DNA of 64,000 bases from Nitrobacter sp963807355 (GCA_963807355.1 CAWEBX010000023.1:1-64000), one strand, 5' to 3'; shown: positions 18,715 through 27,035, counted from the first letter of the stretch. The notes: a model not told the origin generated them from the sequence alone. Made by a program: numbers and translations.

Positions 18715-19098
18715 TCAGCGCGGCTTGCTTGGCGGAGGCTTGGCAGACCCAGACTTGGGTGACCGAGGCTTGCGTGGCCGAGTTTTTTTACGAACGACCA
18801 ACGCGTACCGAATGGCCTCCTCGTCCTCTCCGGAATTGCTCGCTACGATCTGTGCGGCCCTACGCTGGCGCATTCCGAAGAAATCCGTAAGAATACGAGC
18901 ATGCAAGGTCGATTCCTTTAGCCGCCCCCCTCGAGGCCTTGGGGTCACGTATAGCAACACAGCCACCATGTAATCGACAGCTTCCGCTGGAATGCGTACC
19001 GTCTGTCCGCCATAATCAAACTCTGGCTCGAGAAGTCTCGTCGGTTCGGCGCCGTGTTCCAAAAGTAACGTGGCAAGCGTCAACGCTTTGCCTTTCAC
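18715..19098 (-). CDS. Hypothetical protein with basic C-terminal tail
   Basis: 127 residues starting MKGKALTLATLLLEHGAEPT. The N-terminal 95 residues appear folded (IPAEAVDYMVAVLLYVTPRP, ILTDFFGMRQRRAAQIVASN), followed by a Lys/Pro/Ser-rich tail from KKTRPRKPRSPKS that could bind nucleic acid. No family recognised. It lies 48 bases downstream of integrase 2 in the same direction and is likely co-transcribed with it. Confidence 0.55.
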   Translation of the reverse strand: MKGKALTLATLLLEHGAEPTRLLEPEFDYGGQTVRIPAEAVDYMVAVLLYVTPRPRGGRLKESTLHARILTDFFGMRQRRAAQIVASNSGEDEEAIRYALVVRKKTRPRKPRSPKSGSAKPPPSKPR

Positions 19099-19146
19099 CC
19101 ATTTTCCCTTCTCGCGGAGTTTCAGTTCTCAGATCTTTGCGGTTTT

Positions 19147-20241
19147 TCATGCGATCACCCGCATCGGTTTGACGATCCGCGCGAGCGCAGCGGCCCACAT
19201 CGCCAGCGCTTCGGCTTTTTGCTTCTCAAGTTCGGACCGCAGGTAGACGCCTCCAACACCCGGCACCGCGTGATTGAGGATCGACTGCACCACCTCGTTG
19301 CGGATGCCCAGTTCCTGCATGTTGGTGGCCGCGGTGCGGCGCAGGTCATGCAGCCGCCAGTCCGAGACACCGGACGCCTTGTCGAGTTCGGCCTTCAGTT
19401 TCGAGAAGCCGGACAGCTTGCCGCTGCGACCGGCGAAAACGTAATCCTGCGCCCCACCCTCACCCACCAGGGACTTCGCGAGTGGCGGTAGCGTGAGGCT
19501 GTGCGGCCGATCTGATTTGTTGGTGGCCTGTCGCCATGTGCCATCGAGGATATCGCCAAAGCGAAGCGAGGCCGCCTCGTCGCGGCGCTGCGCTGTCACC
19601 AGCAGAAAACTCACCAAGCGGCCGAAGTTCTTTGCCGCTTCGCGACTGCCGAGATCGTCGCAGGCCTTCCAGATCGTGGCGATTTCCTTTTTGGTCAGCA
19701 CTCGGCTGCGCTTTTCCTCCGGCGCGCGGCGGATGGCCGGTACAAAATTGACCGGGATCAGGTCCTCCTCTGACGCCCATCTCAGCACGGGCCCGAGGTA
19801 GCCGAGCATTCGGTTGGCGGCGATGACGTTGTCGGCCTCGATCATGGCGTCACGCGCGGCCCGTAGGTCCGCCTTGCCAAACTGGTCGGCAGGCAGCGAC
19901 AGACAGGGTTTCAGATTTCGCCGGAGCGACCTCATCGCTTCGGGAAGCGATTTGGTCCGCTGGCCTTCCCTGGTTCGTATCGCCTCGTAGCGGTCGAACA
20001 GCGCGCTGAGCGTGAGTGCTGACGATCCGCGTGGGTGTGGTACCGATACTTCGATTGGCACGCCCTTTTCTGCCCGACCAATCAGCTTGCGTCCGGCCTC
20101 GCGGGCATCCGCCAATTCCATTGCCGGGAAATGGCCGAGCGGTTTGCGGTGGTAGGAGCCGCCGGCGTGATAGCGGAATTGCCAAGTGCGGCGCTTAGTG
20201 CCGACACGTAGGATCAGGCCTGGCAGCAGGCGTCGTACCAT
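19147..20241 (-). CDS. Tyrosine recombinase / integrase 2 (5' end frameshifted)
   Basis: A P4-type integrase of at least 364 residues. The N-terminal GLILRVGTKRRTWQFRYHAG is the DUF4102 arm-binding region. The catalytic domain has VTAQRRDEAASLRFGDI (Arg), WRLHDLRRTAATNMQE (His-x-x-Arg), SILNHAVPGVGGVYLRSE (His and Tyr, with the Tyr in GGVYLR). About 20 further native residues (KKLTALLIP and on) lie upstream in another frame near 20,250-20,290. It reads leftward from att site 2, repeating the geometry of integrase 1. Confidence 0.88.
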   Translation of the reverse strand: MVRRLLPGLILRVGTKRRTWQFRYHAGGSYHRKPLGHFPAMELADAREAGRKLIGRAEKGVPIEVSVPHPRGSSALTLSALFDRYEAIRTREGQRTKSLPEAMRSLRRNLKPCLSLPADQFGKADLRAARDAMIEADNVIAANRMLGYLGPVLRWASEEDLIPVNFVPAIRRAPEEKRSRVLTKKEIATIWKACDDLGSREAAKNFGRLVSFLLVTAQRRDEAASLRFGDILDGTWRQATNKSDRPHSLTLPPLAKSLVGEGGAQDYVFAGRSGKLSGFSKLKAELDKASGVSDWRLHDLRRTAATNMQELGIRNEVVQSILNHAVPGVGGVYLRSELEKQKAEALAMWAAALARIVKPMRVIA

Positions 20242-20434
20242 TCGCGGGTGCCGAAGTGGGGATCAGAAGAGCGGTGAGTTTCTTGCGGGCACGTCATGGG
20301 TCCGATATTTGGGTGCAAATTGGGTGCAACCATCGGATCATACGCCCGAACACACTCGAATGCCACCGAAGAGAAACAATCTGTTTGTGACAGGTTAGGA
20401 AGTCTAAGCCCTTGATTAGAAAGGACATGCCACT

Positions 20435-20486
20435 GACTTTTAATCATGGGGTCGATGGTTCAAAGTCCCCTCCGCGCTCACCAAAA
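20435..20486 (+). repeat. att site 2: 3' part of tRNA-Lys(TTT)
   Basis: Second copy of the tRNA-Lys 3' end (GACTTTTAATCATGGGGTC start, CCGCGCTCACCAAAA end). The T-arm is altered by substitutions and two extra bases relative to site 1, so a complete functional tRNA is not possible here. With site 1 it brackets a 4.85-kb element. Confidence 0.82.
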
Positions 20487-20785
20487 TTACCTATAAAATC
20501 AAGCTGATGCAGGATCGAGCAGGTGACTGCCGATATTGTCGAGACTCTGGGGTAACGTTCGGGGTAACAGAAAACATGATCGGCGTTACCCGGCGTCGAG
20601 CGGCGCGACCTCGGCCCGCCCTCCTCCACCAGCCATTGGTTTGTCCGTTGCGTGAAGGGACGCCGGGTGTTTTGTCTACCTCTCCGGGCGAGGTTCGGCG
20701 GGCTGCCGAGACCAAGCCGCGAAGAGGAACGCGATTTATGGGTGAGGCATCAAAGCCAACAGCGGAGTGAGAGCGAACGCAGCCG

Positions 20786-20977
20786 TTGCGGGAGGCGTGG
20801 GACGAGTTGCACGAGGCATTTCTTACCGTGGTGCTTCAAGTGGCCGTTGAGGCTGGAGCGCAGGCGGCTGGCGCGCAAGCGGTGCAGGCATTGACTGAAT
20901 GCACGCGGCGGCTGCGTGACATTGCTGCAGATGGCGTTGAGGGTCATGAGGACGATGAAGAAGCGGAATCGCCATGA
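20786..20977 (+). CDS. Hypothetical small acidic-tailed protein
   Basis: TTG start at 20786, 63 residues. A helix of small residues (VVLQVAVEAGAQAAGAQAVQ) is followed by an acidic tail (EGHEDDEEAESP). Its TGA overlaps the ATG of the next small secreted protein as ATGA, which argues for a real coupled gene. No function can be assigned. Confidence 0.45.
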   Translation: MREAWDELHEAFLTVVLQVAVEAGAQAAGAQAVQALTECTRRLRDIAADGVEGHEDDEEAESP

Positions 20978-21220
20978 CCAACATCCTGCTCACCCTGCTG
21001 ACGCTCGCGCTGATGACCAGCGCGGCCTCGGCGCAACAGCGCACGTTTTACGATTTACGCGGCAATGTCGTCGGCCGCTCCGCAACCGACAGCGGCGGCG
21101 CGGTCACCAATTACGACAGCCGTGGCCGGGTCATCAGCCGCGAGACGACCAGCGGTAAGACAGACGACGATCTATGACTCGCGCGGTCGCAACGTTGGCA
21201 GGGTCACGACGGGCCGCTAA
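20974..21220 (+). CDS. Small secreted protein with YD-like repeats (one frameshift)
   Basis: A signal peptide (MTNILLTLLTLALMTSAASA) precedes repeats of the form F/YDLRGNVVGRSATDS, YDSRGRVISRETTSGK and, after removal of one extra G at about 21,163, TTIYDSRGRNVGRVTTGR ending at the TAA of 21,218-21,220. The span of 247 bases is one more than a multiple of three, as expected for a single insertion. The tyrosine/aspartate-glycine repeats resemble RHS/YD repeats in miniature; an envelope role is inferred. Confidence 0.6.
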
Positions 21221-21294
21221 TGCCTACGGTGCTGCGTCGTCCCACTGGCTTCGTCGAACCGTGCCGCCCTCCAAGGTTGCCATGGTGACCCCTT

Positions 21295-21525
21295 TTAGGA
21301 GCAATTCTTCAAAGGTTTTTTCATAAGTCGTAGATCGATTCCCGCTCGTGGACGAGCGAGCCGACACGCTCGGATCGAGACACTCGAGTCCTGGCAGTCG
21401 GTCGTGGAGCGCCTGGCAGCGCGTCCGGACGAATCGTAGTAGGTTGAATCATAGTAGGGCCGCGATTGCGCGAGCGCTTGAGACGCGACCAGCGTGAAGG
21501 CGAGGGCGAGTAAGGTCCGCTTCAT
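21295..21525 (-). CDS. Small secreted protein, paralogue of the one at 20974 (frameshifted)
   Basis: The signal peptide MKRTLLALAFTLVASQALA is followed by QSRPYYDSTYYDSSGRAARR and STTD, the same repeat type as the neighbouring gene on the other strand. After about residue 46 the frame seems lost; another frame gives RVGSLVHERESIYDL. Coding direction is opposite to its paralogue, so the two face each other tail to tail. It starts just downstream of the coiled-coil gene. Confidence 0.5.
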   Translation of the reverse strand: MKRTLLALAFTLVASQALAQSRPYYDSTYYDSSGRAARRSTTDCQDSSVSIRACRLARPRAGIDLRLMKKPLKNCS

Positions 21526-21526
21526 T

Positions 21527-22120
21527 TTACTTCCCGATGTTGTTGAGGCCTAGCCCGTTCCATGCCTGAAGCGCGTCAAGCCGGTTTTGCGGGCTTGTCG
21601 TCTGCTCAGTCAACGCCTTCGCAATCTTGGTCTTCACCCCGGCAGGCACCAGCGTCTTCAGTTTCATGAGCCACTTATCCGCCTCTGCCTGCAAGGTCTT
21701 ATTCTTCTTCTTAAGCGCATCGATTCGGCGAGCCGCCTCGCTATCGGGATCGAGCGGCGGCACCTTGACGGGCTTAACGATCTTCGCCTTCAGCTTCTCG
21801 ATCTCGTCGCTACGCCACAAAATCTCGGTTCGAGCGATGCGTAGTTCCTGCGTCAGCCGCTTGATCTCGGCTTTCGCGTCGTCCAGCGCCTGCGACGCCT
21901 CTGCTGCCTCAATAGCTGACCGCTGATACGTTTGCGTGGCGAGTTGCCGCTCGAGATGCCAGATCTCCGCGCGCGCCTTGGCGAGGCGCGTTCGGTCCGC
22001 ACAACTCGTCACTTTAATGGCGTCGCGATTGGGCGGATTGGCTTGGCGAAGACGCTCGCGGCGTTTCCGCTGGCGCTCTGCATCCGTCATCGCCTGATCG
22101 CCGATAGGATGGCGGGGCAT
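21527..22120 (-). CDS. Coiled-coil protein with basic N terminus
   Basis: ATG 22120 has GGGAG seven bases upstream, favouring it over ATG 22090. The N-terminal TDAERQRKRRERLRQ is a strongly basic helix seen in plasmid and island proteins. A long heptad-rich region (about residues 45-150, for example EIWHLERQLATQ, AKAEIKRLTQELRIAR, IDALKKKNKTLQAEADKWL) follows. 197 residues, uninterrupted. It could be a DNA-binding or partition-like accessory factor; I recognise no family. A palindrome lies just upstream. Confidence 0.6.
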   Translation of the reverse strand: MPRHPIGDQAMTDAERQRKRRERLRQANPPNRDAIKVTSCADRTRLAKARAEIWHLERQLATQTYQRSAIEAAEASQALDDAKAEIKRLTQELRIARTEILWRSDEIEKLKAKIVKPVKVPPLDPDSEAARRIDALKKKNKTLQAEADKWLMKLKTLVPAGVKTKIAKALTEQTTSPQNRLDALQAWNGLGLNNIGK

Positions 22121-22132
22121 TCGGGGCTCCCT

Positions 22133-22163
22133 TATTTCGTGACGGACATTAAGTCACGAAATA
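22133..22163. promoter_or_regulatory. 11-bp perfect palindrome upstream of the coiled-coil gene
   Basis: TATTTCGTGAC (22,133-22,143) and GTCACGAAATA (22,153-22,163) are perfect complements around a 9-base spacer, starting 13 bases upstream of ATG 22120. Place and symmetry suit an operator, possibly for autoregulation. Confidence 0.5.
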
Positions 22164-22661
22164 GAAGCCGTTGGAAGCCCGGCGAGGCCACTAAAAAAAG
22201 ACCCGTGAACGACTCAGGGGCCTTTCTGAGGATTCACACACAAAAGGCGGGCAGCTGATGAAGACGGCCCGGCGCTGAGTTTATCACAGGGAATTCCATA
22301 ATCTTCGGGCTCACCCAAGGCCCAAACGGCACCACGGGTAGGTCATTTTCGCTAAATTCCCCGTTGACGGAGATTTTCAAGTCGAACACGTCGCTTCCTG
22401 AATCAAATCGCTCGTTAACGCCCCGCCAGGGGGAATTTAGCCTAGGCGTTGCGCCTTCTTTGGTGCCGGTCCGGCCCCGACGGGGTGTGACGGAGTGAGG
22501 GAGGTTGGGAAAACGCGCGCTAGTTTACACAAAGATTTGATTAAGAGTGATTTACTCACTAACCGGAGTTGACTTTATGTTCAAAGTACGAAGTTTTCTA
22601 AGGTGACATTCAACTTCCGGACCGGGAGATCGCTAAGGGTCTCCCAAGAGGCGGTGTTCGA
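22164..22661. other. About 500 bases without a gene
   Basis: No frame with coding character. It holds a separated inverted pair, CTAAATTCCCC at 22,352-22,362 and GGGGAATTTAG at 22,430-22,440, which could be the end of a lost mobile element. No transposase is near. Confidence 0.4.
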
Positions 22662-23024
22662 ATGGATATCGCTCTTGCTTTAATGGCCGCCAGCGCGCTG
22701 ATCGGCGCAAGCGTAGGCTTGCGTTTGAAAGTCTTCGTCCTTGCGCCCATCGCAATACTGATTGCTCTCGTCGCGGCGGTCGTTCTCCGCATGCACGGTT
22801 TCGAAGCGTCGAGTGGCATCCTCATAATTGTCGCATGTCTGGTCCTGAACCAAGCTGCCTATATACTGGTACAAATTTTTGGCCTCGGCCCATGCGCTTC
22901 TTATCTATCTTTGGACGATGTTTGCGACGGCAACCCAAGCCCCGGCCGCCAGCAGGATATCCATGGCGATTACGGCAAGCAGACGCCACAGCCACCGAGG
23001 CCCCCTTTTCCGCAGGAGCATTAG
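22662..23024 (+). CDS. Small membrane protein, unknown
   Basis: The first 80 residues contain three hydrophobic helices (IALALMAASALIGASVGL, FVLAPIAILIALVAAVVL, GILIIVACLVLNQAAYILV), followed by a polar tail with LSLDDVCDGNPSPGRQQ. This organisation, short with three helices and an acidic-polar tail, resembles hypothetical proteins common in Bradyrhizobium. The tail overlaps an antisense frame at 22,905-23,129. Confidence 0.55.
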   Translation: MDIALALMAASALIGASVGLRLKVFVLAPIAILIALVAAVVLRMHGFEASSGILIIVACLVLNQAAYILVQIFGLGPCASYLSLDDVCDGNPSPGRQQDIHGDYGKQTPQPPRPPFPQEH

Positions 23025-23129
23025 CCGCTTGAGGCGACCGATTCCTTGCTCCCTCCTGTACCACTTTCGTTCGAAAGACAGGTATGTTGGGTGTTCCTGA
23101 GAAACCGGTGTTTGTGTCATTAAAAGCAC
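22905..23129 (-). CDS. Possible small single-pass membrane protein
   Basis: 74 residues with a basic N-terminal half (YLSFERKWYRREQGIGRLKR) and one hydrophobic helix (LLAVIAMDILLAAGAWVAVA). It overlaps the tail of the opposite gene by 120 bases, so at least one of the two is overextended. Weak support only. Confidence 0.35.
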   Translation of the reverse strand: MLLMTQTPVSQEHPTYLSFERKWYRREQGIGRLKRLMLLRKRGPRWLWRLLAVIAMDILLAAGAWVAVANIVQR

Positions 23130-23241
23130 TTTGCGTTGGGACTTCGTTTCAGTGATGGAACGTCAAAACCGCCCCGAGTTGAAAACTCGCCTGTTAATCA
23201 TTTTATGACGCTATTGTGCCAAATTTAAACCGATCCTGCTA

Positions 23242-23824
23242 TCAACCGAGGGTATTAAGTTTACTATACGCCTGCAACTCCCGCGAGATGATCATCTGGT
23301 AGCGTTGCTGCAGGCTGAGCTGCGCCTCGGCCCGTTCCAGATATTGATGCTCATTGCCGCAACCTGCTCGCCCATGGCGTCTCGTCGACATGCTCGTCCT
23401 TGAGCCGGGCTCGATCCGCCACGCGGGGATCGGACAGGCGTTGCTGGCTGGTCAGGCGCATCCTGATCATCAAGCTCGTCGTGGCCCGTCCCTCGCGGTC
23501 GTCGCATCCGAATCAACTTCTCGATCCGGTCGAGTTGGTCGTCATCGGTTGCGGTCGAGCAACCCGGCTCGCACTTCCTGCAAAGCGGCACCAAGCCAGC
23601 GCGCTTGAACGATGTGGCGGCACAATTGCGCCAGCATTCCCCACGTCTCCGGAGGAAACCAGTCCGGCGGCATCCGGGTCGTGAATTTGACCCACTCGAT
23701 CCTCTCCTCGGCGTTCAGCTCGTCCAATACCGCCGGTTGTATTCCGGGAATTGTCGCGGCGGAACTTCAGGTTCCAATACGCGCGCAGGTTGTGCTTCTG
23801 AGGGGTGTTTTGATACCTTGGCAT
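23242..23824 (-). pseudogene. Terminase-small-subunit-like gene, broken by several frameshifts
   Basis: Successive frames give a consistent protein: MPRYQNTPQKHNLRAYW from ATG 23824, then ELNAEERIEWVKFTTRMPPD and MLAQLCRHIVQARWLGAALQ, then DQLDRIEKLIRM, a stretch DREGRATTSLMIRMRLTNQQ, and an end LQQRYQMIISRELQAYSKLN before the TGA at 23,242-23,244. Length (about 190) and helical, Trp-containing middle resemble P27-type phage terminase small subunits. At least three indels interrupt it. The assignment is tentative; no large-subunit gene is nearby. Confidence 0.4.
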
Positions 23825-23965
23825 TTGGAATAACCCCACTGTTTGACCCCTAGTCGTAGAATGATTTGCTTTTATACCGGCAGCGCCGCCGCGCGGGAAC
23901 TTTAGTTCCATTTCAAAATCCGCGATCCCCCTGCCCGGCTGAAATACCGCTATCCCCTCAATGAC

Positions 23966-24314
23966 TTACAGCCGTCTTCCGATAATACCTCCAGCTAAGT
24001 GATTATGCCTCGCTTTCGGTCGCGCCAAATAGATCAATCCCATCAATGGCTTATCTGGCACGAAACGGCCTAGAATATCCTTCTCTGGCCACGGAACTTG
24101 GATCGAATTTGGTTGTATCGCCAAACTCATCTTTTGCTCGCATACTAGAGGTTGTATCGACCTCGAACAAGGCGGCGGAGCAGGTACGCCGCGGTCGGGT
24201 GGGTTCATCTCGGCGTAGAACCGGGACAGCTCGGCGCAATCGGCTTTCAGGTCGGCGACGGTCGCGTGCCGCGTAAGGATTCGCGCCTTCGTTGCTCAGG
24301 CGGTCGTCAGCCAT
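23966..24314 (-). CDS. Hypothetical protein (one frameshift)
   Basis: Starts MADDRLSNEGANPYAARDRR at 24314; after a frame change near 24,245 it continues DCAELSRFYAEMNPPDRGVP and ends with KPLMGLIYLARPKARHNHLA. No domain recognised. Codon use is acceptable in the first part but AT-richer in the last, so the tail may not be native. Confidence 0.3.
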
Positions 24315-24388
24315 GGCGCGCCCTCAACGGGCTCGGCAGGTCAATAATCTGGGCGTCCTTCGTCCGGCTGCCCTGCGGCGGCGCGGCG

Positions 24389-24539
24389 TTACTGATCTTC
24401 GGCGTGCAGCTCGGCAAGTTCGGCGCGCTTGGTGGCGATCCTCGCGTCAACCTGCAACTCGTTGATCTGCTGCTCGAATCTTCTCAACGACTTTGCCGAG
24501 CTGTTGCCCAACGCCAGACGCGCAGTCGGTGCGCGACAT
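24389..24539 (-). CDS. Small coiled-coil hypothetical protein (one frameshift)
   Basis: ATG 24539 gives MSRTDCASGVGQQLGKVVEK; after one extra base near 24,483 the chain reads FEQQINELQVDARIATKRAE and ends LAELHAEDQ at the TAA of 24,389. 151 bases, one more than a multiple of three. A heptad-like helix of about 50 residues, function unknown. Confidence 0.35.
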
Positions 24540-24586
24540 GGGATTTAACCTGAGTTCCCGACGAGCTGACGACGGTGAGAACAGCG

Positions 24587-25159
24587 ATGGCCATCCATGC
24601 CTCGTCGAGACAGCCGAAGCTGACGTGGACCGGCTGGAAACAGATCGCACTGGCGCTCTACATCGGTGCCAAGCACGCCAAGAAGGCCAGCGGCGGCAAG
24701 ACCGCAACGCCACTCTATATTCGCGCCACCAACGAATTCCTAAAAAAGAGCGGGTTCGCTTTCCTCAACAACAACGACCGCGCCGCCGTCGTTCGCCTGC
24801 TGCCGTACTGGGACGAGATCGATGACTGGCGCAGCTCCCTGAAGCCGCACGAGCGACAGCGCCTGAACAATCCGCGCGAAGTTTGGGACACCTATGTCGA
24901 GCACCGCCGTAAGCTGGGCGACCCCGACGTGGCGAACCGCACGCCATTGCGGAGCGGCAAGCGCCGGGAAGCGGTCACGCTGTTGGAGCAGTACACGGCG
25001 CTGCAGGAATTGGTGCAGACGCTGGAGGGGCAACGCGACCTAGCCGAACACAGGGCAGAGTATTTCGCCGCGATGGCCGACATTATCGCCAAAAAGGCCA
25101 AGCTGAGCGATGACGAAATATCGGAGATCAGGGCCAAGTTGCGGGCCGAAGTGGCGTGA
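24587..25159 (+). CDS. Hypothetical protein, uninterrupted
   Basis: ATG 24587 gives 190 residues, one of the few intact accessory genes here. Notable pieces are MAIHASSRQPKLTWTGWKQI, FLNNNDRAAVVRLLPYWDEI, DDWRSSLKPHERQRLNNPRE and a C-terminal helical ELVQTLEGQRDLAEHRAEYF. The C-terminal third is probably a coiled coil. The N terminus with Trp-rich segments could be a nucleic-acid-binding domain; no family recognised. It lies alone between decayed genes. Confidence 0.6.
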   Translation: MAIHASSRQPKLTWTGWKQIALALYIGAKHAKKASGGKTATPLYIRATNEFLKKSGFAFLNNNDRAAVVRLLPYWDEIDDWRSSLKPHERQRLNNPREVWDTYVEHRRKLGDPDVANRTPLRSGKRREAVTLLEQYTALQELVQTLEGQRDLAEHRAEYFAAMADIIAKKAKLSDDEISEIRAKLRAEVA

Positions 25160-25199
25160 TCGGACTGCTGGCCTATTTGCCGAGCGTTGCCAAGCCATT

Positions 25200-25375
25200 G
25201 TAAACCCCGCCGGAGCCGGTTGAACTCAGTAGTAGATGCGGACCCTTCCCCAGCACGGCCTCGACTACGCGCGGGTAGCGATCCGTCCAGTCGTGGCCAT
25301 TGCGGGTGAATAGCCGCACCCGTTTGCCCTCGCGATAGACGATCAGTCGGTAGCCGTCCTGCTTGACCTCGTGGA
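25200..25375 (-). pseudogene. ATP-dependent DNA ligase fragment
   Basis: The minus frame reads EVKQDGYRLIVYREGKRVRL then FTRNGHDWTDRYPRVVEAVL, the nucleotidyltransferase site of ATP-dependent DNA ligases; the Lys of K-x-D-G is the adenylated residue. Only about 55 residues survive and both ends are missing. Two other ligase copies lie at 31,157-32,111 and 41,084-41,479. Confidence 0.65.
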
Positions 25376-25465
25376 GTCAGCGACTCAGGCCGAGTCCGGG
25401 ACTTCGGTGCGCAGGACAGCATCGTGGAGCTTCTCTAGGCAGGCTAGCTCTAACCGGATCGGCAT

Positions 25466-25730
25466 GCTTCGAATCCACACCTCGCGGAAGGGGCGACAAA
25501 CACTGTCAGAGCCCGATACGTTTCAATCCTCCCCACAAAGAGGCCACCATGAATGCAGTGGACCCTCGTGACGCATTGCGATGTTGGAGATGCTCAAGAG
25601 CACAGTCGCCTCCTTCGCTGGGAGTAGATTGAAACTTTGATTTGGAACTGACCAAGTGGAAGCGTCGCCCCGTTCGAAAGGGCGGGATGGAAACCTAGAT
25701 GACGTTTCAATAGCCCGCGAAGGGGCGAAG
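25466..25730. CRISPR. Degenerate type I-C-like CRISPR repeats, left block
   Basis: Five repeat-like units resemble the type I-C repeat (GTCGC start, GC-rich dyad, GTGGATTGAAAC end): 25,466-25,497 (minus), 25,520-25,547 (minus), 25,605-25,635 (plus), 25,664-25,694 (plus) and 25,704-25,730 (minus). Gaps are 22, 57, 28 and 9 bases, so only some resemble spacers. Mutations in each unit and the mixed orientation show a dead, rearranged array. The plus units are the best matches, ending AGATTGAAAC and GGATGGAAAC. Confidence 0.65.
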
Positions 25731-25947
25731 ATCAGCTTTCTGCATTCTCTCGGAGGGATCGAGGTTCCGTCCATGTGGCTGTCTTGGAAGGCGCGGGTTT
25801 TGGCTCATTACGCGGATATTAGATGACGAGCGGTACCAGCAATGCCGCCGCGGCAACGATGATCACGACGGCAAGATCGGTGAACCGGGCTCTCTTCCGG
25901 CAATGACTTTGAAGTGGCTGTGGGCCATCGCTATGATGATGCGATCT

Positions 25948-25975
25948 CATTCCCGCGCACGCGAGCGCGGGAATG
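25948..25975. repeat. REP-like palindrome
   Basis: CATTCCCGCGC, a six-base loop and GCGCGGGAATG form a perfect 11-bp hairpin. Sequences of this type are dispersed in rhizobial genomes. It lies in the gap between the left CRISPR-like block and the lectin-like gene. Confidence 0.6.
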
Positions 25976-26102
25976 AAGAAGGCGTCCAGACATGGATCAT
26001 CTCGTAGAAGAGAACGACATGCGCTTGGCTTGGCGGCCGCAGGACTGACCATTTCTTCTTCGGCCGTGCGATCCGCCGATTTCTTCGCCCCCACCCCCGG
26101 CA

Positions 26103-26708
26103 TTGCCTCCAGGCGCGCCCATACACGTCGTGTGCCGCAGTCCCGATAAACTCGATCTGTTTGCCACTGACGCTAGTGGCGTCGTGCGTAGCGCTGCTTG
26201 GGAACCAGCGTTCGCAGACGGCTGGCACGGTTGGTGGGAGATCGCTGGCGGACGTGCTACGCCAGGGGCCGCAGTCACGGCAGTCTCCCGCAGTCGCGAT
26301 AAGCTCGACATTTTCGTTGTCGGCACCGATGGTCGCGTATGGACGGCGGCGTGGGATCCTACGGTCTCGCCGAACTGGCGAGGATGCTGGGTAATTGGGA
26401 ACGTTCACTTTCCCGCTGGCGCGACCATTCACGCGGTGTCTCGCAGTCAAGACAAGATTGACATCTTTGGTACAGATGTTGGCGGCATTGTTCGAAGCGC
26501 GGCGTGGGAGCCGTCCTTTGCCGACGGCTGGCATGGCTGGTGGGAAATTGCAGGGGGACGTGCAAACCCCGGAACACCGATTTCGGCCGTCTCACGAGGA
26601 CAGGACAAGCTAGATATCTTCGTAGTGGGAATTGATGGCCGCACCTGGAGTGCCGCCTGGGAGCCAGCTTCGACTGGTGGATGGCACGGATGGTGGACAG
26701 TTAGATGA
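26103..26708 (+). CDS. DUF346/PLL-like beta-propeller lectin
   Basis: Four tandem repeats of about 47-50 residues, each with D-K-L/I-D-I/L-F, an S/T-A-A-W core and a Trp-rich G-W-H-G-W-W end: for example SPDKLDLFATDASGVVRSAA and DGWHGWWEIAGGRA. Units 1 and 3 are nearly identical, as are 2 and 4, so the gene grew by duplication of a pair. The pattern fits DUF346 / PLL-type propeller lectins, which bind fucosylated or methylated sugars. Family propellers have seven blades, so this copy of about 201 residues may be truncated; the start has no good ribosome site and no signal peptide. CRISPR-like repeats lie on both sides. Confidence 0.65.
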   Translation: MPPGAPIHVVCRSPDKLDLFATDASGVVRSAAWEPAFADGWHGWWEIAGGRATPGAAVTAVSRSRDKLDIFVVGTDGRVWTAAWDPTVSPNWRGCWVIGNVHFPAGATIHAVSRSQDKIDIFGTDVGGIVRSAAWEPSFADGWHGWWEIAGGRANPGTPISAVSRGQDKLDIFVVGIDGRTWSAAWEPASTGGWHGWWTVR

Positions 26709-26808
26709 GCGACACGCATTAGAGTTGTTCGGTTGTTCCATTTCGACCCGTGAACCAGACCACCGCCTAGATCGTGCCCCAAGCCTTCAACGCTATCCGG
26801 AATTTGGT

Positions 26809-27035
26809 GTTTCAATCCACGCCCCGCGAACAGAGCGAACCGGATTCGGCGACGCCGATCTCGTCCATCTGTTCGAGAGTTTCGGGCTCGATGTTCGAGC
26901 AGAAACTTGATGTCCTGGTTCGGCTGCAGCGCGTTCAGCTCGTCGCCCCTGCGCGGGGTCGTGGATTGAAACACTTTGTTGGCGATGTCCGTGTCCTTAC
27001 GATCTGGTCGCCCCCCCTTCGCGGGGGCGTCGGGT
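26809..27035. CRISPR. Degenerate type I-C-like CRISPR repeats, right block
   Basis: Units at 26,809-26,838 (minus, GTTTCAATCCACGCCCCGCG), 26,942-26,972 (plus, ending CGTGGATTGAAAC) and 27,007-27,035 (plus, GTCGC then CTTCGCGGGGGCGT, with a decayed end as in a terminal repeat). The last two are separated by 34 bases, a normal type I-C spacer length. The first pair stand 103 bases apart and head to head. The cas3 remnant follows at 27,150. Confidence 0.7.
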
